From the NCBI GenBank assembly GCA_044226205.1, contig JBGAHL010000008.1, forward strand, positions 124,001 to 188,000: a stretch of DNA of 64,000 nucleotides. The letters run 5' to 3'. Positions 25,588 to 34,536 of this stretch are shown one piece after another (the stretch's first letter is position 1; each line of letters opens with the position of its first letter). Under the pieces are notes generated by a model that was given only the letters and a program-made list of their open reading frames with translations, ran no database searches and had not been told where the DNA came from. Made by a program: the position numbers and the translations under genes. Source of the stretch: M3007 sp044226205. Lineage in GTDB: Bacteria > Bacteroidota > Bacteroidia > Chitinophagales > Saprospiraceae.

Positions 25588-27288
25588 ATGACAACGTTCT
25601 TCAAAAAAGCCCTTCTGCTTCCAACCATATTGTTTGTACATGCCGCGGCTCTGATGGCGCAAAGCTATGCCGACGGCCTGGCTGCCGTGCAGTTGAAAGA
25701 CTGGGATAAAGCGATCGGAATTTTCTCCGCCATAGCCCAGGCAGACGCCGCCGATCAGAATGCCCGGCTTTCGCTCGGCAACGTTTACCTGGCACAGGGC
25801 AAAAAAGATCAGGCCATGAGCACCTTTAAGGCCGCATTCGATGCCAAACCCGAAGGCTCACTCGCACTCGTGGCCAACGGCCGCGTACTGCTGCTCGAAA
25901 ACCGGGCCGCCGAAGCGGAAAAACAATTCGATAAAGCGACCCGCAGCGCCCGCAAAGACATGAACGCCTGGCGCCATGTCGGCGAATCGTACTGGTTCTA
26001 TGTTGCCCCCGGCGATAATCGGCCCAATCTTACCCGTGCAGAACAATACCTGAAAAACGCTCAGGATGTCAATTCCAAAGACTTCCAGACCCTGATGTCA
26101 CTGGGTTTTACCTATAAAGAGCTGGGTAACGGCGGCTCGGCTGCCACGTATTATGAATACGCAGCGCTCGTCGAGCCCAAAAATCCGCTTCCGCAGCTCA
26201 TGCTGGGCCGCGTATACCGCATTGCCAAGCAGTTCGACCGCTCGATCGAATATTTTGACAAGGCCATTGCCCTCAACCCGCGCTATTCGCCCGCGCTGCG
26301 TTCGAAGGCAGAATACCTGTTCATTTCCCGCAAATGGGAGCGCGCTACCCAGGCTTATAAAGATCTGGTCAATAACGGCGATGCCGTCACCATCGATGAT
26401 GAAATGCAGTTGGCCAACTGCCTCTACATCACCAAAGACTGCAAAGGTTGTAGCGAACTGGTAGAAAAGATCCTGAAAAAAGACGGCTCGAAAAACTACC
26501 TGCGCCGCCTGCAAGCCTACTGTGATTACGACAACGGCGAATACCAGCGTGGCCTCGAATTGCTGAACTCCTATTTCCAAAACGTGACGCCCGACAAAAT
26601 CCTGCCCTCGGACTATGAGTATCTGGGTAAACTGATGCTTAAAACCAAAGGCGATACGCTTGTTGCAATTAAGAATCTGGCTAAATCGGTCGAGGTGGAC
26701 TCGAGCCACTCCCGCTGGCCCGTGTACGAGGAAATCAGCAACCTGCACTACGTGCGCAAAGAATATTGCCTCTCGGCGGCAGCCATGCAGACCTACCTCG
26801 ATTCGGTGCCCTCGCCGACGGCTACCAATTACTACAACCTGGGTTTGCGCAACTATTTCTGCGGCGATTCACTTAGCTACGTAAATGCGCTCGCAGCTTT
26901 TACCAAGGTGACGGAAATCAATCCCAATGCTCCGATCGGGTGGCTGTGGCGCGCCAAAACCGCTGCCAAATTTGACCCCACTCCGGAACAAATCGAAGCG
27001 GATCCGGAGAAAGCCAAGGAGTACGGTAAAGCCACTGAATCCTGGGAGAAATACACGGAGAAAGCCGAAACAGACAAGGAAAGAAACAAAAAGGACTTGC
27101 TCACGGCTTACAACTATCTCTCCTATGTGTATTTTGTAAAAAAAGACGCGGAAAAATTCAATGCCGTAACGGCCAAATGGGCGGAGCTCGACCCGGCCAA
27201 TACGACCATCAAGGAAATGCAGGATGCCTTTGGAAAGGATATGCCCGATCCGGCCAAACCTGGCCCTGATGGCAACAAACGTAATTAA
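25588..27288 (+). CDS. Exported tetratricopeptide-repeat protein
   Basis: A 566-residue protein with a signal peptide MTTFFKKALLLPTILFVHAAALMAQ. At least eight TPR-like helical pairs follow, for example LKDWDKAIGIFSAIAQADAA, ARLSLGNVYLAQGKKDQAMS, LMSLGFTYKELGNGGSAATY and LGRVYRIAKQFDRSIEYFDK. A low-complexity acidic and lysine-rich tail ends PDPAKPGPDGNKRN. It probably acts in the periplasm as a scaffold. It follows the PstS-like gene after 221 bases on the same strand, and the pair is the usual companion of the exbB-exbD-tonB cluster in related genomes. A strong terminator follows. Confidence 0.88.
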   Translation: MTTFFKKALLLPTILFVHAAALMAQSYADGLAAVQLKDWDKAIGIFSAIAQADAADQNARLSLGNVYLAQGKKDQAMSTFKAAFDAKPEGSLALVANGRVLLLENRAAEAEKQFDKATRSARKDMNAWRHVGESYWFYVAPGDNRPNLTRAEQYLKNAQDVNSKDFQTLMSLGFTYKELGNGGSAATYYEYAALVEPKNPLPQLMLGRVYRIAKQFDRSIEYFDKAIALNPRYSPALRSKAEYLFISRKWERATQAYKDLVNNGDAVTIDDEMQLANCLYITKDCKGCSELVEKILKKDGSKNYLRRLQAYCDYDNGEYQRGLELLNSYFQNVTPDKILPSDYEYLGKLMLKTKGDTLVAIKNLAKSVEVDSSHSRWPVYEEISNLHYVRKEYCLSAAAMQTYLDSVPSPTATNYYNLGLRNYFCGDSLSYVNALAAFTKVTEINPNAPIGWLWRAKTAAKFDPTPEQIEADPEKAKEYGKATESWEKYTEKAETDKERNKKDLLTAYNYLSYVYFVKKDAEKFNAVTAKWAELDPANTTIKEMQDAFGKDMPDPAKPGPDGNKRN

Positions 27289-27314
27289 TCAGCCCGGTAA
27301 CGGCTAATGATCAG

Positions 27315-27353
27315 CAGGGGCGATCCGAACACATCGGATCGCCCCTGATTTTT
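27315..27353 (+). terminator. Rho-independent terminator after the TPR gene
   Basis: CAGGGGCGATCCGA (27315-27328) pairs perfectly with TCGGATCGCCCCTG (27334-27347), then A and TTTTT (27349-27353). It lies between two convergent genes and its T-run overlaps the last codon of the minus-strand oxidoreductase. Confidence 0.9.
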
Positions 27354-28746
27354 ACATTACAATGGGTTCAATCTTGCCCGTTTTGCGACTTTGCTCGGCC
27401 ATGAAGCCCATCACATGGCTCTCAATGGAAGCATCAATAGTCGAAGTAAGCAGGGCCGGGTTTTGCTGACTGATCGCCTGAATCCAGTCGCGTACCAGTC
27501 GCCAGTCGCCACCACCATGCCCGGTGTTTTTATAATTTTCTACATCCTCGATCTTGGAATGGTCGTACACCGTTGATTTTCCGGTGCGAAAGTCGTTCAG
27601 CGTAAAGTTGTCCATATCGCCCACGATGTCGCCCATACTGCCCATTACACGGGTACGCCGCCCGGCATAGGAAGTAAATGCTTCCATGGAGAAATTGGCC
27701 GTCACACCGCCTTCGAATTGCATGGAAGAGATGTAGTGGTCTTCCTGGTTGTTGTCCATTTTATATACGCAGCGCCCGTAGTTGGTCGTACGCAGGTATT
27801 CGAGAATGGCATCCCCGTGCTTGGCCGGGTCGTCCGGCAGGTCGAATACGTGCAGCCAGGAGCGGTTGCGGTAGTAAATTTTCATGGCGGAATACGGGCA
27901 ATTCCCTTCAATGGCGCAGCCATCCATGCATCTGGCGGTGCTGCCGGCGGGTGCGTTCTCGGAACGGAACCATTTCAGACTACCCATCGCGACGATTTGT
28001 TTGCAGGGCTTTCCGATAATCCAGCGCAGAATATCGAGGTCGTGGCAGCTTTTGGCCAGAATGATAGGGGTAGTTGCGTTTCGATCGTGCCAGTTGCCCC
28101 GCACGTAGGAGTGCGACATGTGCACATGCTCGATAGGTTCCATGTGCTGAATACTGATCAGTTCACCGATGGCGCCCGACTGCACCAGTTCGCGTAATTT
28201 GACAAAATACGGGGCATAGCGCAGTACGTGACACACAGCCACGATGCGGCCGGTCTTTTTGGCCAATGCCAGAATATCGCGACATTCCTGCTCGCTGGGC
28301 GAGATGGGTTTTTCCAGCAACACGTCGTAACCGGCTTTCAAGGCTGCCATGCAAGGGCCGTAGTGCAGATTGTCGGGCGTGGAAATGATGACCGCGTCGG
28401 CAAATTTGGGACGGTCGAACACGCGTTCCCAGGTCGGAAAACGGTTGGCTTCTGGAATATTGTGCTTTTGCGTGTAACGTTCGTTGCGAATCGGGATGGG
28501 CTCTGCGACGCCTACAATGTCGAGTTCATCGGGGAATTCGAGCGCGTAACCGCCATACACGTTGCCGCGCGAGCCGGCGCCGAGGGTGATAGCCGTGATG
28601 GCTCTGTTCGGCTTTTTATACAAGGGGTTTTCTTCAAAAAAAGACAAAGGCGTCCGGCTGTCCAGGCCCGTGGGAAAATGTCCAAGCAAGGCGGCTCCTG
28701 TGGCGGCGCCGAGGGTTTTAAGGGCTTTGCGGCGAGAAACTGGCAT
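27352..28746 (-). CDS. Gfo/Idh/MocA family oxidoreductase with Tat-like signal
   Basis: A 464-residue NAD(P)-dependent oxidoreductase acting on a sugar or sugar derivative. The N-terminus PVSRRKALKTLGAATGAALLG has the twin-arginine pattern S-R-R-K followed by a hydrophobic stretch, so it is probably exported folded to the periplasm. The Rossmann fold starts at ITLGAGSRGNVYGGYAL. The family motif EKPIS lies at about 143-147, in GYDVLLEKPISPSEQECRDI. DNLHYGPCMAALKAG and VCHVLRYAPYFVKLRELV also belong to the family. Similar proteins are common in carbohydrate-use regions of Bacteroidota. It stands between the TPR gene and the tonB genes on the minus strand, where related clusters do not usually carry it (recollection). 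Confidence 0.9.
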   Translation of the reverse strand: MPVSRRKALKTLGAATGAALLGHFPTGLDSRTPLSFFEENPLYKKPNRAITAITLGAGSRGNVYGGYALEFPDELDIVGVAEPIPIRNERYTQKHNIPEANRFPTWERVFDRPKFADAVIISTPDNLHYGPCMAALKAGYDVLLEKPISPSEQECRDILALAKKTGRIVAVCHVLRYAPYFVKLRELVQSGAIGELISIQHMEPIEHVHMSHSYVRGNWHDRNATTPIILAKSCHDLDILRWIIGKPCKQIVAMGSLKWFRSENAPAGSTARCMDGCAIEGNCPYSAMKIYYRNRSWLHVFDLPDDPAKHGDAILEYLRTTNYGRCVYKMDNNQEDHYISSMQFEGGVTANFSMEAFTSYAGRRTRVMGSMGDIVGDMDNFTLNDFRTGKSTVYDHSKIEDVENYKNTGHGGGDWRLVRDWIQAISQQNPALLTSTIDASIESHVMGFMAEQSRKTGKIEPIVM

Positions 28747-28843
28747 GGCAAGTTGTTTTTAAAAACGTTCCAATAATGTCTCCAAAAGTGATGAATCCCG
28801 TCGAAACCGCCAATTTTGTTGCTCTTCAAATAAACCTGTTTTT

Positions 28844-28887
28844 CAAAAAAAAGCCGCTTACACAGGTATGAATCCTGCATAAGCGGC
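28844..28887 (-). terminator. Rho-independent terminator of the second tonB gene
   Basis: On the minus strand GCCGCTTA (28887 to 28880, read as its complement) pairs with TAAGCGGC (28860 to 28853), with an inner CAGG/CCTG stem. It is followed by eight T (28852 to 28845). It lies 37 bases after the stop codon at 28924. Confidence 0.75.
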
Positions 28888-28923
28888 ACAAACACGACAG
28901 CGGCTATTGGGGTAAAAAACTGC

Positions 28924-29754
28924 TTATTGCAACCTGAACCGGATGGGCAGGGTGAAGCGGACCTTTACGGGATGGCCGTTTGCTTCGCCAGGTATCCAGC
29001 GGGGCATCGAATTGACGACCCGGATGGCTTCTTTTCCGCATCCGCTGCCAATGTCTTTCACCACGACGACATTGCGAATGTTGCCCTCGGTATCTATGAT
29101 GAATTGCAGCGCGACCACTCCCTGGGTATTGGTTTCACGGGCTATATCAGGGTAGCGGATATTTCGGGAGAGGTACTTCAGCAATTCGGTTTCGCCGCCG
29201 GGGAACGACGGCATTTTTTGCACGTCGCTTGCTTCGTACGGGCCTTCCGGTTCCTGGAAGCGGGGCGTTTCGATGATGGGGCCGTCAACAGCGGCGGGTG
29301 AAATCGAAGGTGCAGCGTTGGGGTCGCCCAGTTGCGTGTGGTCGCCGATGTCGTCGCTGGAATTGACCAGTGCTGTGATTTCAGGCGGCTGAGTTCCATC
29401 GGGCACATCTTCATCAGGTTTAGGGGCCGGTGGCACGAAGCGGATCGTGCTTTTGGCCGCCGGCGGAGGGGTATTCACGACCGGGGGAGGAACCGGTGGC
29501 ACCTCGATTATTGGTGGAGTAATGGTCTTGTATTCCACAGAGAATGTGTTTTCGGACGGAATAGTGCCCGACAAGGCGCGCAGTACGCGTGGAATGATCA
29601 GAAACACGCTGATCAGCAGCATCGCCATAAAAACGGCCCGGCCAAGTGTGTTGGGGTACTCGCGGCGCAGTTGGTAAGCGCCATAAGCCCTGTTTCGATT
29701 TTCGAAAATAATGTCCAGCATGTCCCGTTGGGACAGGTTCGGTAAGTTTGCCAT
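28924..29754 (-). CDS. tonB: Energy transducer TonB, second copy
   Basis: A 276-residue TonB-type protein linking inner-membrane ExbBD to outer-membrane receptors. The cytosolic N-terminus has the DMLDIIFENRNRAYGAYQLRREYP motif shared with its neighbour (differing at a few positions). One membrane anchor at about 37-57 (AVFMAMLLISVFLIIPRVL) precedes a Pro-rich periplasmic linker, 80-115 (PPVPPPVVNTPPPAAK). The C-terminal TonB domain carries LKYLSRNIRYPDIARE, GVVALQFIIDTEGNI and GEANGHPVKVRFTLPIRFRL. It lies downstream of a terminator, so it is expressed separately from the exbB operon. It may serve different receptors than the first copy. Confidence 0.9.
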   Translation of the reverse strand: MANLPNLSQRDMLDIIFENRNRAYGAYQLRREYPNTLGRAVFMAMLLISVFLIIPRVLRALSGTIPSENTFSVEYKTITPPIIEVPPVPPPVVNTPPPAAKSTIRFVPPAPKPDEDVPDGTQPPEITALVNSSDDIGDHTQLGDPNAAPSISPAAVDGPIIETPRFQEPEGPYEASDVQKMPSFPGGETELLKYLSRNIRYPDIARETNTQGVVALQFIIDTEGNIRNVVVVKDIGSGCGKEAIRVVNSMPRWIPGEANGHPVKVRFTLPIRFRLQ

Positions 29755-30003
29755 GACCGTGGATTTTGAGTGTGAAAATGTGGTTGAAACCCGGGACTCA
29801 GGGCCTGTTCTGAAAGTTGGTTTGGGGCTGATAAAACCGGGTGATCAGATTCAACCGTCTTTCAGAAGTATAGACTCTTACCATGTAAGATGCTGGTAAT
29901 GAATATTTTGGTGGGTGGAAATTAATTTTTTTTGTAAAAATTTAGGCATGGGGAAGAAGGTGGAGGGCAGAGCGTTTTTGGGAATAGAATGGAAATTGGC
30001 ATT

Positions 30004-30042
30004 AAAAAAAGAACGGTGTTGATCGTAAGATCAACACCGTTC
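30004..30042 (-). terminator. Rho-independent terminator of the exbB-exbD-exbD-tonB operon
   Basis: GAACGGTGTTGATC (30011-30024) pairs perfectly with GATCAACACCGTTC (30029-30042) around GTAA. On the minus strand the hairpin is followed by seven T (30010 to 30004). It lies 31 bases after the stop of the first tonB gene and uncouples it from the second tonB gene. Confidence 0.9.
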
Positions 30043-30073
30043 GGGCAAAAATAAACGGGCGCCGGGGCCGCGA

Positions 30074-30913
30074 TTATTCGAGGCGGAAACGAACCGGCAG
30101 GGTAAAGCGCACTTTAACCGGGTGGCCGTTGGCTTCACCGGGTACCCATTTGGGCATGTTCTCTACCACGCGGACGGCTTCTTTGCCGCAACCGCCACCG
30201 ATATCTTTTACAACTTTAACATCGGAGACGCTGCCGTCCTTGTTCACCACGAAGGTGAGGGCGACGACGCCCTGGATGTTATTCTCGCGAGCCAGCGGTG
30301 GGTACTTGATGTTCTGGTTCAGGTATTTGAGCAGCTCGGCTTCGCCACCGACGAAACTTGGCGCTTTCTGAATATCGAACATTTCGTATGTTTTTTCCTC
30401 GACGACCTTGGGCTGTTCCACGACTTCGAGTTCCTGCGGGTTCTCGTCGATCGTGGGAGCGGCTTCATCATTGCCCTGTTTGGTTTCGGAGCTGATGTCC
30501 TTGTCGTCTTCCAGGATTTTTTCAATATCCTGGGGCTTTTCATCCTGCACTTCTTCGTCTTTTTTGACAACGGGCGGCACAAACTTCACCGTCGAACGGG
30601 TCGGCGGCGGCGGCGTTTCTACCGGCGGCGGTGGAGGAGGAGGGGGCTGGTTCGGGTCAATATCCGGCGGCGGGCCGAGTTCGGCTACTACGTCGATGGG
30701 TTTTTCCTTCTTGGCGAACACACCGGACACGACGTTCATGATGAAAGGCATGAGCAGGAAAAGCAGGATCACTGCGACTCCGTACAGCATGGCTCGCGTC
30801 AGGTACTGTTTGTAAGACCGACGGAGATGATACGCTCCGTAGGCCTTATTCCGGTCGGCGAAGATGATATCCAGCATATCGCCCTGGAAGGATGTACCTT
30901 TTTCTTCTGCCAT
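30074..30913 (-). CDS. tonB: Energy transducer TonB, first copy
   Basis: A 279-residue TonB-type protein and last gene of the exbB operon. It starts MAEEKGTSFQGDMLDIIFAD, with a conserved cytosolic motif (DIIFADRNKAYGAYHLRRSY), a membrane anchor at about 42-62 (AMLYGVAVILLFLLMPFI), and a Pro-rich linker (PPPPPPPPVETPPPPTRST at 88-107). An acidic stretch and the C-terminal TonB domain follow (LKYLNQNIKYPPLAREN, GVVALTFVVNKDGSV, KWVPGEANGHPVKVRFTLP). It transmits proton-motive force to SusC-type receptors such as the one at 19390. It starts 41 bases after the second exbD. Confidence 0.93.
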   Translation of the reverse strand: MAEEKGTSFQGDMLDIIFADRNKAYGAYHLRRSYKQYLTRAMLYGVAVILLFLLMPFIMNVVSGVFAKKEKPIDVVAELGPPPDIDPNQPPPPPPPPVETPPPPTRSTVKFVPPVVKKDEEVQDEKPQDIEKILEDDKDISSETKQGNDEAAPTIDENPQELEVVEQPKVVEEKTYEMFDIQKAPSFVGGEAELLKYLNQNIKYPPLARENNIQGVVALTFVVNKDGSVSDVKVVKDIGGGCGKEAVRVVENMPKWVPGEANGHPVKVRFTLPVRFRLE

Positions 30914-30953
30914 TGTTGAATGTTTTTAAGTTTGAGACAAATTCTGGTCGTGC

Positions 30954-31574
30954 TTACTGCGTTGCGGCGTCTGCCTGAGCATCGGCATTGAAATTGAGGC
31001 CGCCCGCCGGATTTTTGATAAACTTCTCCTCGTCGGGAGAGATATCGAGAATCACGTAGTAACGCACTTTGGTAATGGCCATCTCGTCGAGGGCATCCAC
31101 GAGGTTTTTATAGCGCGCTTCTTTGGTCGGTTTGATGAGCACCGTGATGAAAGAGCCTTTTTTCATCTCTTTCGTCTTGGCGTCTTCGTATTCGTCCATA
31201 CCAAAAGCCTGGTTCACCTTGTCCATTTTGTTCAGGATGACCTTGCGCAGTCCTTCCGCGGAATAGTCCGTCGAATCGAGCGTTGGTTTGGTAATGCCTT
31301 CGTACCAGTAAACTTTATCATTGGCGCCGAGCAGCAGGGTAAGCACCTTTGATTCTTTTACAGGCTCGAGATCTATGTTTTTGACATCTTTTTCCGGCAT
31401 TACCAGGGCCATGATCTGTGGCTTGGCCAACGTGGTCGTCAACATGAAAAATGTAATCAGCAAGAACCCAAGGTCTACCATCGGCGTAAAGTCGATGCGG
31501 GTAGACATCTTTTTCGATCTTACCTTCCCACCTTTCTTTTGACCACCGGTGTCGGCGGTTTGCATTTCAGCCAT
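30954..31574 (-). CDS. exbD: ExbD/TolR-type biopolymer transport protein, second exbD
   Basis: A 206-residue protein. The N-terminal charged segment (GGQKKGGKVRSKKMSTRIDFTP) precedes one membrane segment, MVDLGFLLITFFMLTTTL, which contains the conserved Asp (TPMVDLGFLL) that carries the proton in ExbD/TolR. A periplasmic domain follows. It forms the energising complex with ExbB and the other ExbD. The gap of 54 bases to the previous gene and 41 to tonB support one operon. Two ExbD copies in a row are normal in Bacteroidota. Confidence 0.93.
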   Translation of the reverse strand: MAEMQTADTGGQKKGGKVRSKKMSTRIDFTPMVDLGFLLITFFMLTTTLAKPQIMALVMPEKDVKNIDLEPVKESKVLTLLLGANDKVYWYEGITKPTLDSTDYSAEGLRKVILNKMDKVNQAFGMDEYEDAKTKEMKKGSFITVLIKPTKEARYKNLVDALDEMAITKVRYYVILDISPDEEKFIKNPAGGLNFNADAQADAATQ

Positions 31575-31628
31575 AGTGTGGCGTTTTTTTAGTGTTTAAA
31601 AAAAACTGTTTCAGTCAATAGCCGGTCG

Positions 31629-32300
31629 TCAACCCGGTTTTTTCACACCCTCCAGTTTGTTGGGATCTGCTTCCATGTTAGTGATCAGGTTAAATTTGTT
31701 GACGTTGATATCCGTCAGCGTATTGATCACTCTTTGTACGGCAGGGTAGGGGGTGTCTTTGTCGGCTTTGACAACGATCACGTATTCGGACTCGACTTTA
31801 CCTTCTTTTTTCAGGTTGAACTGCTCCACACGGGCGGTGTGAATCCAGTCGGCGAGTTCGCTTTTATTGATATCAACCGTGTCGATCGGAACACCGTTGA
31901 ACTGTTTTTCAAATTCCGTGCGTTCCGGGCCTGCCAGTTCGAGCCATTGTTTCAGGCTTTTGATGGGCACCCCGAAGCTGCCGGAATTGGCAAAACGCTT
32001 CTGGTCTTCTACCGACAAATTCAGCTGATAGCGGGAGTTCATGGTAGCGATCAGGTTTTCGCGGGTGTGCGAGCCGGCCATATCGAGCATGGGTTTGCCT
32101 TCCTTGCTGATCAGAATGGTCAGCGTATTGGCGTCGGGCAATTTTGTCTCGGATATGGACGAGGGCGTGTCGATCACCACCGACTCCTGATTCTTCATTT
32201 TTGCGGTGAGCATGAAGAAGGTCAGCAGGAGGAAGGCGACGTCGCACATGGCCGTCATGTCGATCGTTGGGTGACTCCGTTTCGGCTTATGCTTGGGCAT
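31629..32300 (-). CDS. exbD: ExbD/TolR-type biopolymer transport protein, first exbD
   Basis: A 223-residue ExbD/TolR homologue. It opens MPKHKPKRSHPTIDMTAMCD, continues VAFLLLTFFMLTAKM as the single membrane anchor, and holds the conserved Asp of MTAMCDVAF at about residue 19. The periplasmic domain includes LTILISKEGKPMLDM. It sits between exbB and the second exbD, with an 86-base gap after exbB. Together they form the proton channel that powers TonB. Confidence 0.92.
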   Translation of the reverse strand: MPKHKPKRSHPTIDMTAMCDVAFLLLTFFMLTAKMKNQESVVIDTPSSISETKLPDANTLTILISKEGKPMLDMAGSHTRENLIATMNSRYQLNLSVEDQKRFANSGSFGVPIKSLKQWLELAGPERTEFEKQFNGVPIDTVDINKSELADWIHTARVEQFNLKKEGKVESEYVIVVKADKDTPYPAVQRVINTLTDINVNKFNLITNMEADPNKLEGVKKPG

Positions 32301-32386
32301 AGCGTAAATGAGTTATTGATGATGAGAGATGAACAGAATCTGTTTGAAAGGATTGATTTTCAGACGATTCCGTCCGGGGCTTTGGA

Positions 32387-33214
32387 TCAGTGGTGCTTCG
32401 AAGCGAAGGTTTGCGTCAGGCTGTAGCCGGCTTCGTCGATGCGATAGGTCATGGCGTCGATACGGCCGGTAAAGAAGTTGTAGGCGATGATCGCCAGGGC
32501 CGAGGTGAAGATACCGAGAGCCGTGTTGATCAGGGCTTCGGAGATACCCGTTGCGAGAGCCGTGGAGTCCGGCGCGCCGGCATTGGCCAGAGCGGCGAAC
32601 GAACGGATCATCCCGAGTACGGTACCCAACAGACCCAACAGGGTAGCGATCGAAGCGACGGTAGCCAGGATGCTGAGGTTGCGCTCGAGCATCGGAAGTT
32701 CCAGCGTTGTGGCTTCTTCTACTTCTTTCTGAATGGCGAGCACCTTCTGGTCTTTGTCCATGTCGGTTGCTTTTTCCATTTCGGCATATTTTGCCAGACC
32801 GGCACGTACAACATTGGCAACAGCGCCTTTTTGTTTGTCGCAAGCAGCCGTGGCGCCTGCGATATCATTGCGGTCGAGGAAGCCTTTGATGCTGCGTACG
32901 AATGCGTCGGCATTGGTGGCGCCGCTGGCTTTGCCGAGGGTGATGAAGCGTTCGAACACGAATACGATTACCGTGAAGAATGCCGTCATCAGGATAGGTA
33001 CGATAGGGCCGCCTTTGTACACCGTACCGGCGTAGTTGCCGGGAAGCGGGTCTTTGGTGGGGTCATTGTCAACGAAGTTGGCCGGCGAACCGAAAACGAA
33101 CTTGAAGATGCAAAAAGCGATGGCATACAAGCCGACAATGATAAGGAAGGTCATCAACGCCGTCGATCCGGACTTCTTCGGTTGATTGTTGGCGGTGGGT
33201 TTTGCTGCTGTCAT
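32387..33214 (-). CDS. exbB: MotA/TolQ/ExbB family proton-channel protein
   Basis: A 275-residue inner-membrane protein. It has an N-terminal membrane segment (about 18-40, ALMTFLIIVGLYAIAFCIFKF), a second at about 73-95 (VPILMTAFFTVIVFVFERF), and a pair at 182-255. These include the signature ATLLGLLGTVLGMIRSFAAL and TALATGISEALINTALGIF of ExbB/TolQ, with the conserved Thr and Gly residues of the channel. As first gene of a four-gene operon it probably carries the promoter, though I found no TAnnTTTG match in the 300 bases upstream. Confidence 0.95.
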   Translation of the reverse strand: MTAAKPTANNQPKKSGSTALMTFLIIVGLYAIAFCIFKFVFGSPANFVDNDPTKDPLPGNYAGTVYKGGPIVPILMTAFFTVIVFVFERFITLGKASGATNADAFVRSIKGFLDRNDIAGATAACDKQKGAVANVVRAGLAKYAEMEKATDMDKDQKVLAIQKEVEEATTLELPMLERNLSILATVASIATLLGLLGTVLGMIRSFAALANAGAPDSTALATGISEALINTALGIFTSALAIIAYNFFTGRIDAMTYRIDEAGYSLTQTFASKHH

Positions 33215-33678
33215 GCTGCGTCTTTAATTTAAGTGAGTGAATGTTTTGTTCGAGAATTAACTCCGCTTAGGGCAACACATTTTTGCAAGGACAGGCAAAA
33301 CGCCGTTTGGATTTCTTTGATACCTGAATAGATGCAGGTGTCTGAAATTTTGGCGTGCAGCCTTGAAAAATATTTTGCCGTTCAGCGAAAAAACGCCGGA
33401 TTTGTACGCCGGACGTTGCCTTTATGCGGCGGTAAAAATAGTGTAAGACATACAATTTCCAACAAGCCCTATTTGAAATGAATTTTTATTTTCATGACAA
33501 ACAGGCAATTTTATTTGTTAAATGCAGGTAAATCGGGCTTTAAGGATGCTTCTGGCCAAACATCCCGGGCGAAACCCGGGGCTTGGCAGTACGCATTGGC
33601 TGTTTTGGCCCGCTCCCGCCAAATTTGTTTGACGCTGTTTCCCTAAACGACATTCCTGCTTCTTCGCTGCCCGCCCTG
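33215..33678. other. 464-bp intergenic region between exbB and kdsA
   Basis: It holds the upstream region of exbB (33215 onwards, minus strand) and the end of the kdsA transcript. I see no gene and no clear promoter. A hairpin, CCCGGG (33564-33569) with CCCGGG (33575-33580), extended by GCCAA/TTGGC, lies about 100 bases past the kdsA stop. It could end that transcript but lacks a T-run. The remainder shows nothing recognisable. Confidence 0.5.
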
Positions 33679-34500
33679 TCAGTATCGGATGGCTTGCCTG
33701 ATGCGAACCAGTCGTTCCAGCAGACCTTCCAGCTTGTCGAGCGGCAACATATTGGCGCCATCCGACTTGGCTTCCGAAGGCCTGGGATGGGTTTCGATGA
33801 ACAGCCCGTCGGCGCCCACCGCGATACCTGCCCGTGCAATGGTTTCGATCAGGGCCGGCCGCCCGCCCGTCACGCCGCTGCTTTGGTTGGGTTGTTGAAG
33901 GGAGTGCGTGCAATCGAGCACCACCGTGGCGCCAAAGTGCTGCATCGCCGGCAAACCGCGAAAATCCACCACCAGATCCTGGTAGCCAAAGGTGGTGCCG
34001 CGTTCGGTGAGGATGACGTTCGGATTGCCCTCCTCTTCTACTTTTTCCTTGGCAAAACGCATGGCTTCGGGACTCACAAACTGCCCTTTTTTGATGTTGA
34101 CGATCTTGCCGGTTTGTGCCGCCGCGACGAGCAGACTGGTCTGGCGGCACAGAAATGCGGGTATTTGCAGGATATCGACGTAAGCGGCCGCCAGGGCGGC
34201 CTCGGGGTCGGTGTGAATGTCGGTCGTCACGGGCACATCGTAGTGCCGGCCGACAGCCTGCAAAATACCCAGCGCTTTTTCGTCGCCGATGCCTGTAAAG
34301 GAATCGCGTTTGCTGCGATTGGCTTTTCGGTAAGAGCCTTTAAATATATAAGGTATTTCGAGGCGGGTGCATATTTCATTTACAGTGCCGGCAATGTCGA
34401 ATGCCATTTGCTCTCCCTCGATCGCACAAGGCCCGGCGATGAGAAAAAAATTGCCCGAACCTGTGTTTTTCAGCCGGGGAATGTCGGTTTGCCAATTCAT
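33679..34500 (-). CDS. kdsA: 3-deoxy-8-phosphooctulonate synthase (KDO8P synthase), metal-dependent type
   Basis: KdsA condenses phosphoenolpyruvate with arabinose 5-phosphate to give KDO 8-phosphate, the precursor of the inner core sugar of lipopolysaccharide. The 273-residue TIM-barrel protein shows FLIAGPCAIEGEQMA, FKGSYRKANRSKRDS, VTTDIHTDPEAALA, QIPAFLCRQTSLLVAAAQTG, IVNIKKGQF, TERGTTFGYQDLVVDFR and VLDCTHSLQQP, all family signatures. The Cys in GPCAIE, where E. coli KdsA has Asn, marks the metal-dependent class. It starts 36 bases after the M1 peptidase gene on the same strand, so the three genes from 39409 down form one operon. Confidence 0.97.
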   Translation of the reverse strand: MNWQTDIPRLKNTGSGNFFLIAGPCAIEGEQMAFDIAGTVNEICTRLEIPYIFKGSYRKANRSKRDSFTGIGDEKALGILQAVGRHYDVPVTTDIHTDPEAALAAAYVDILQIPAFLCRQTSLLVAAAQTGKIVNIKKGQFVSPEAMRFAKEKVEEEGNPNVILTERGTTFGYQDLVVDFRGLPAMQHFGATVVLDCTHSLQQPNQSSGVTGGRPALIETIARAGIAVGADGLFIETHPRPSEAKSDGANMLPLDKLEGLLERLVRIRQAIRY

Positions 34501-34536
34501 ATCTGATCTTCTTTTTCCCGCAAAGGTAGATGTTCG

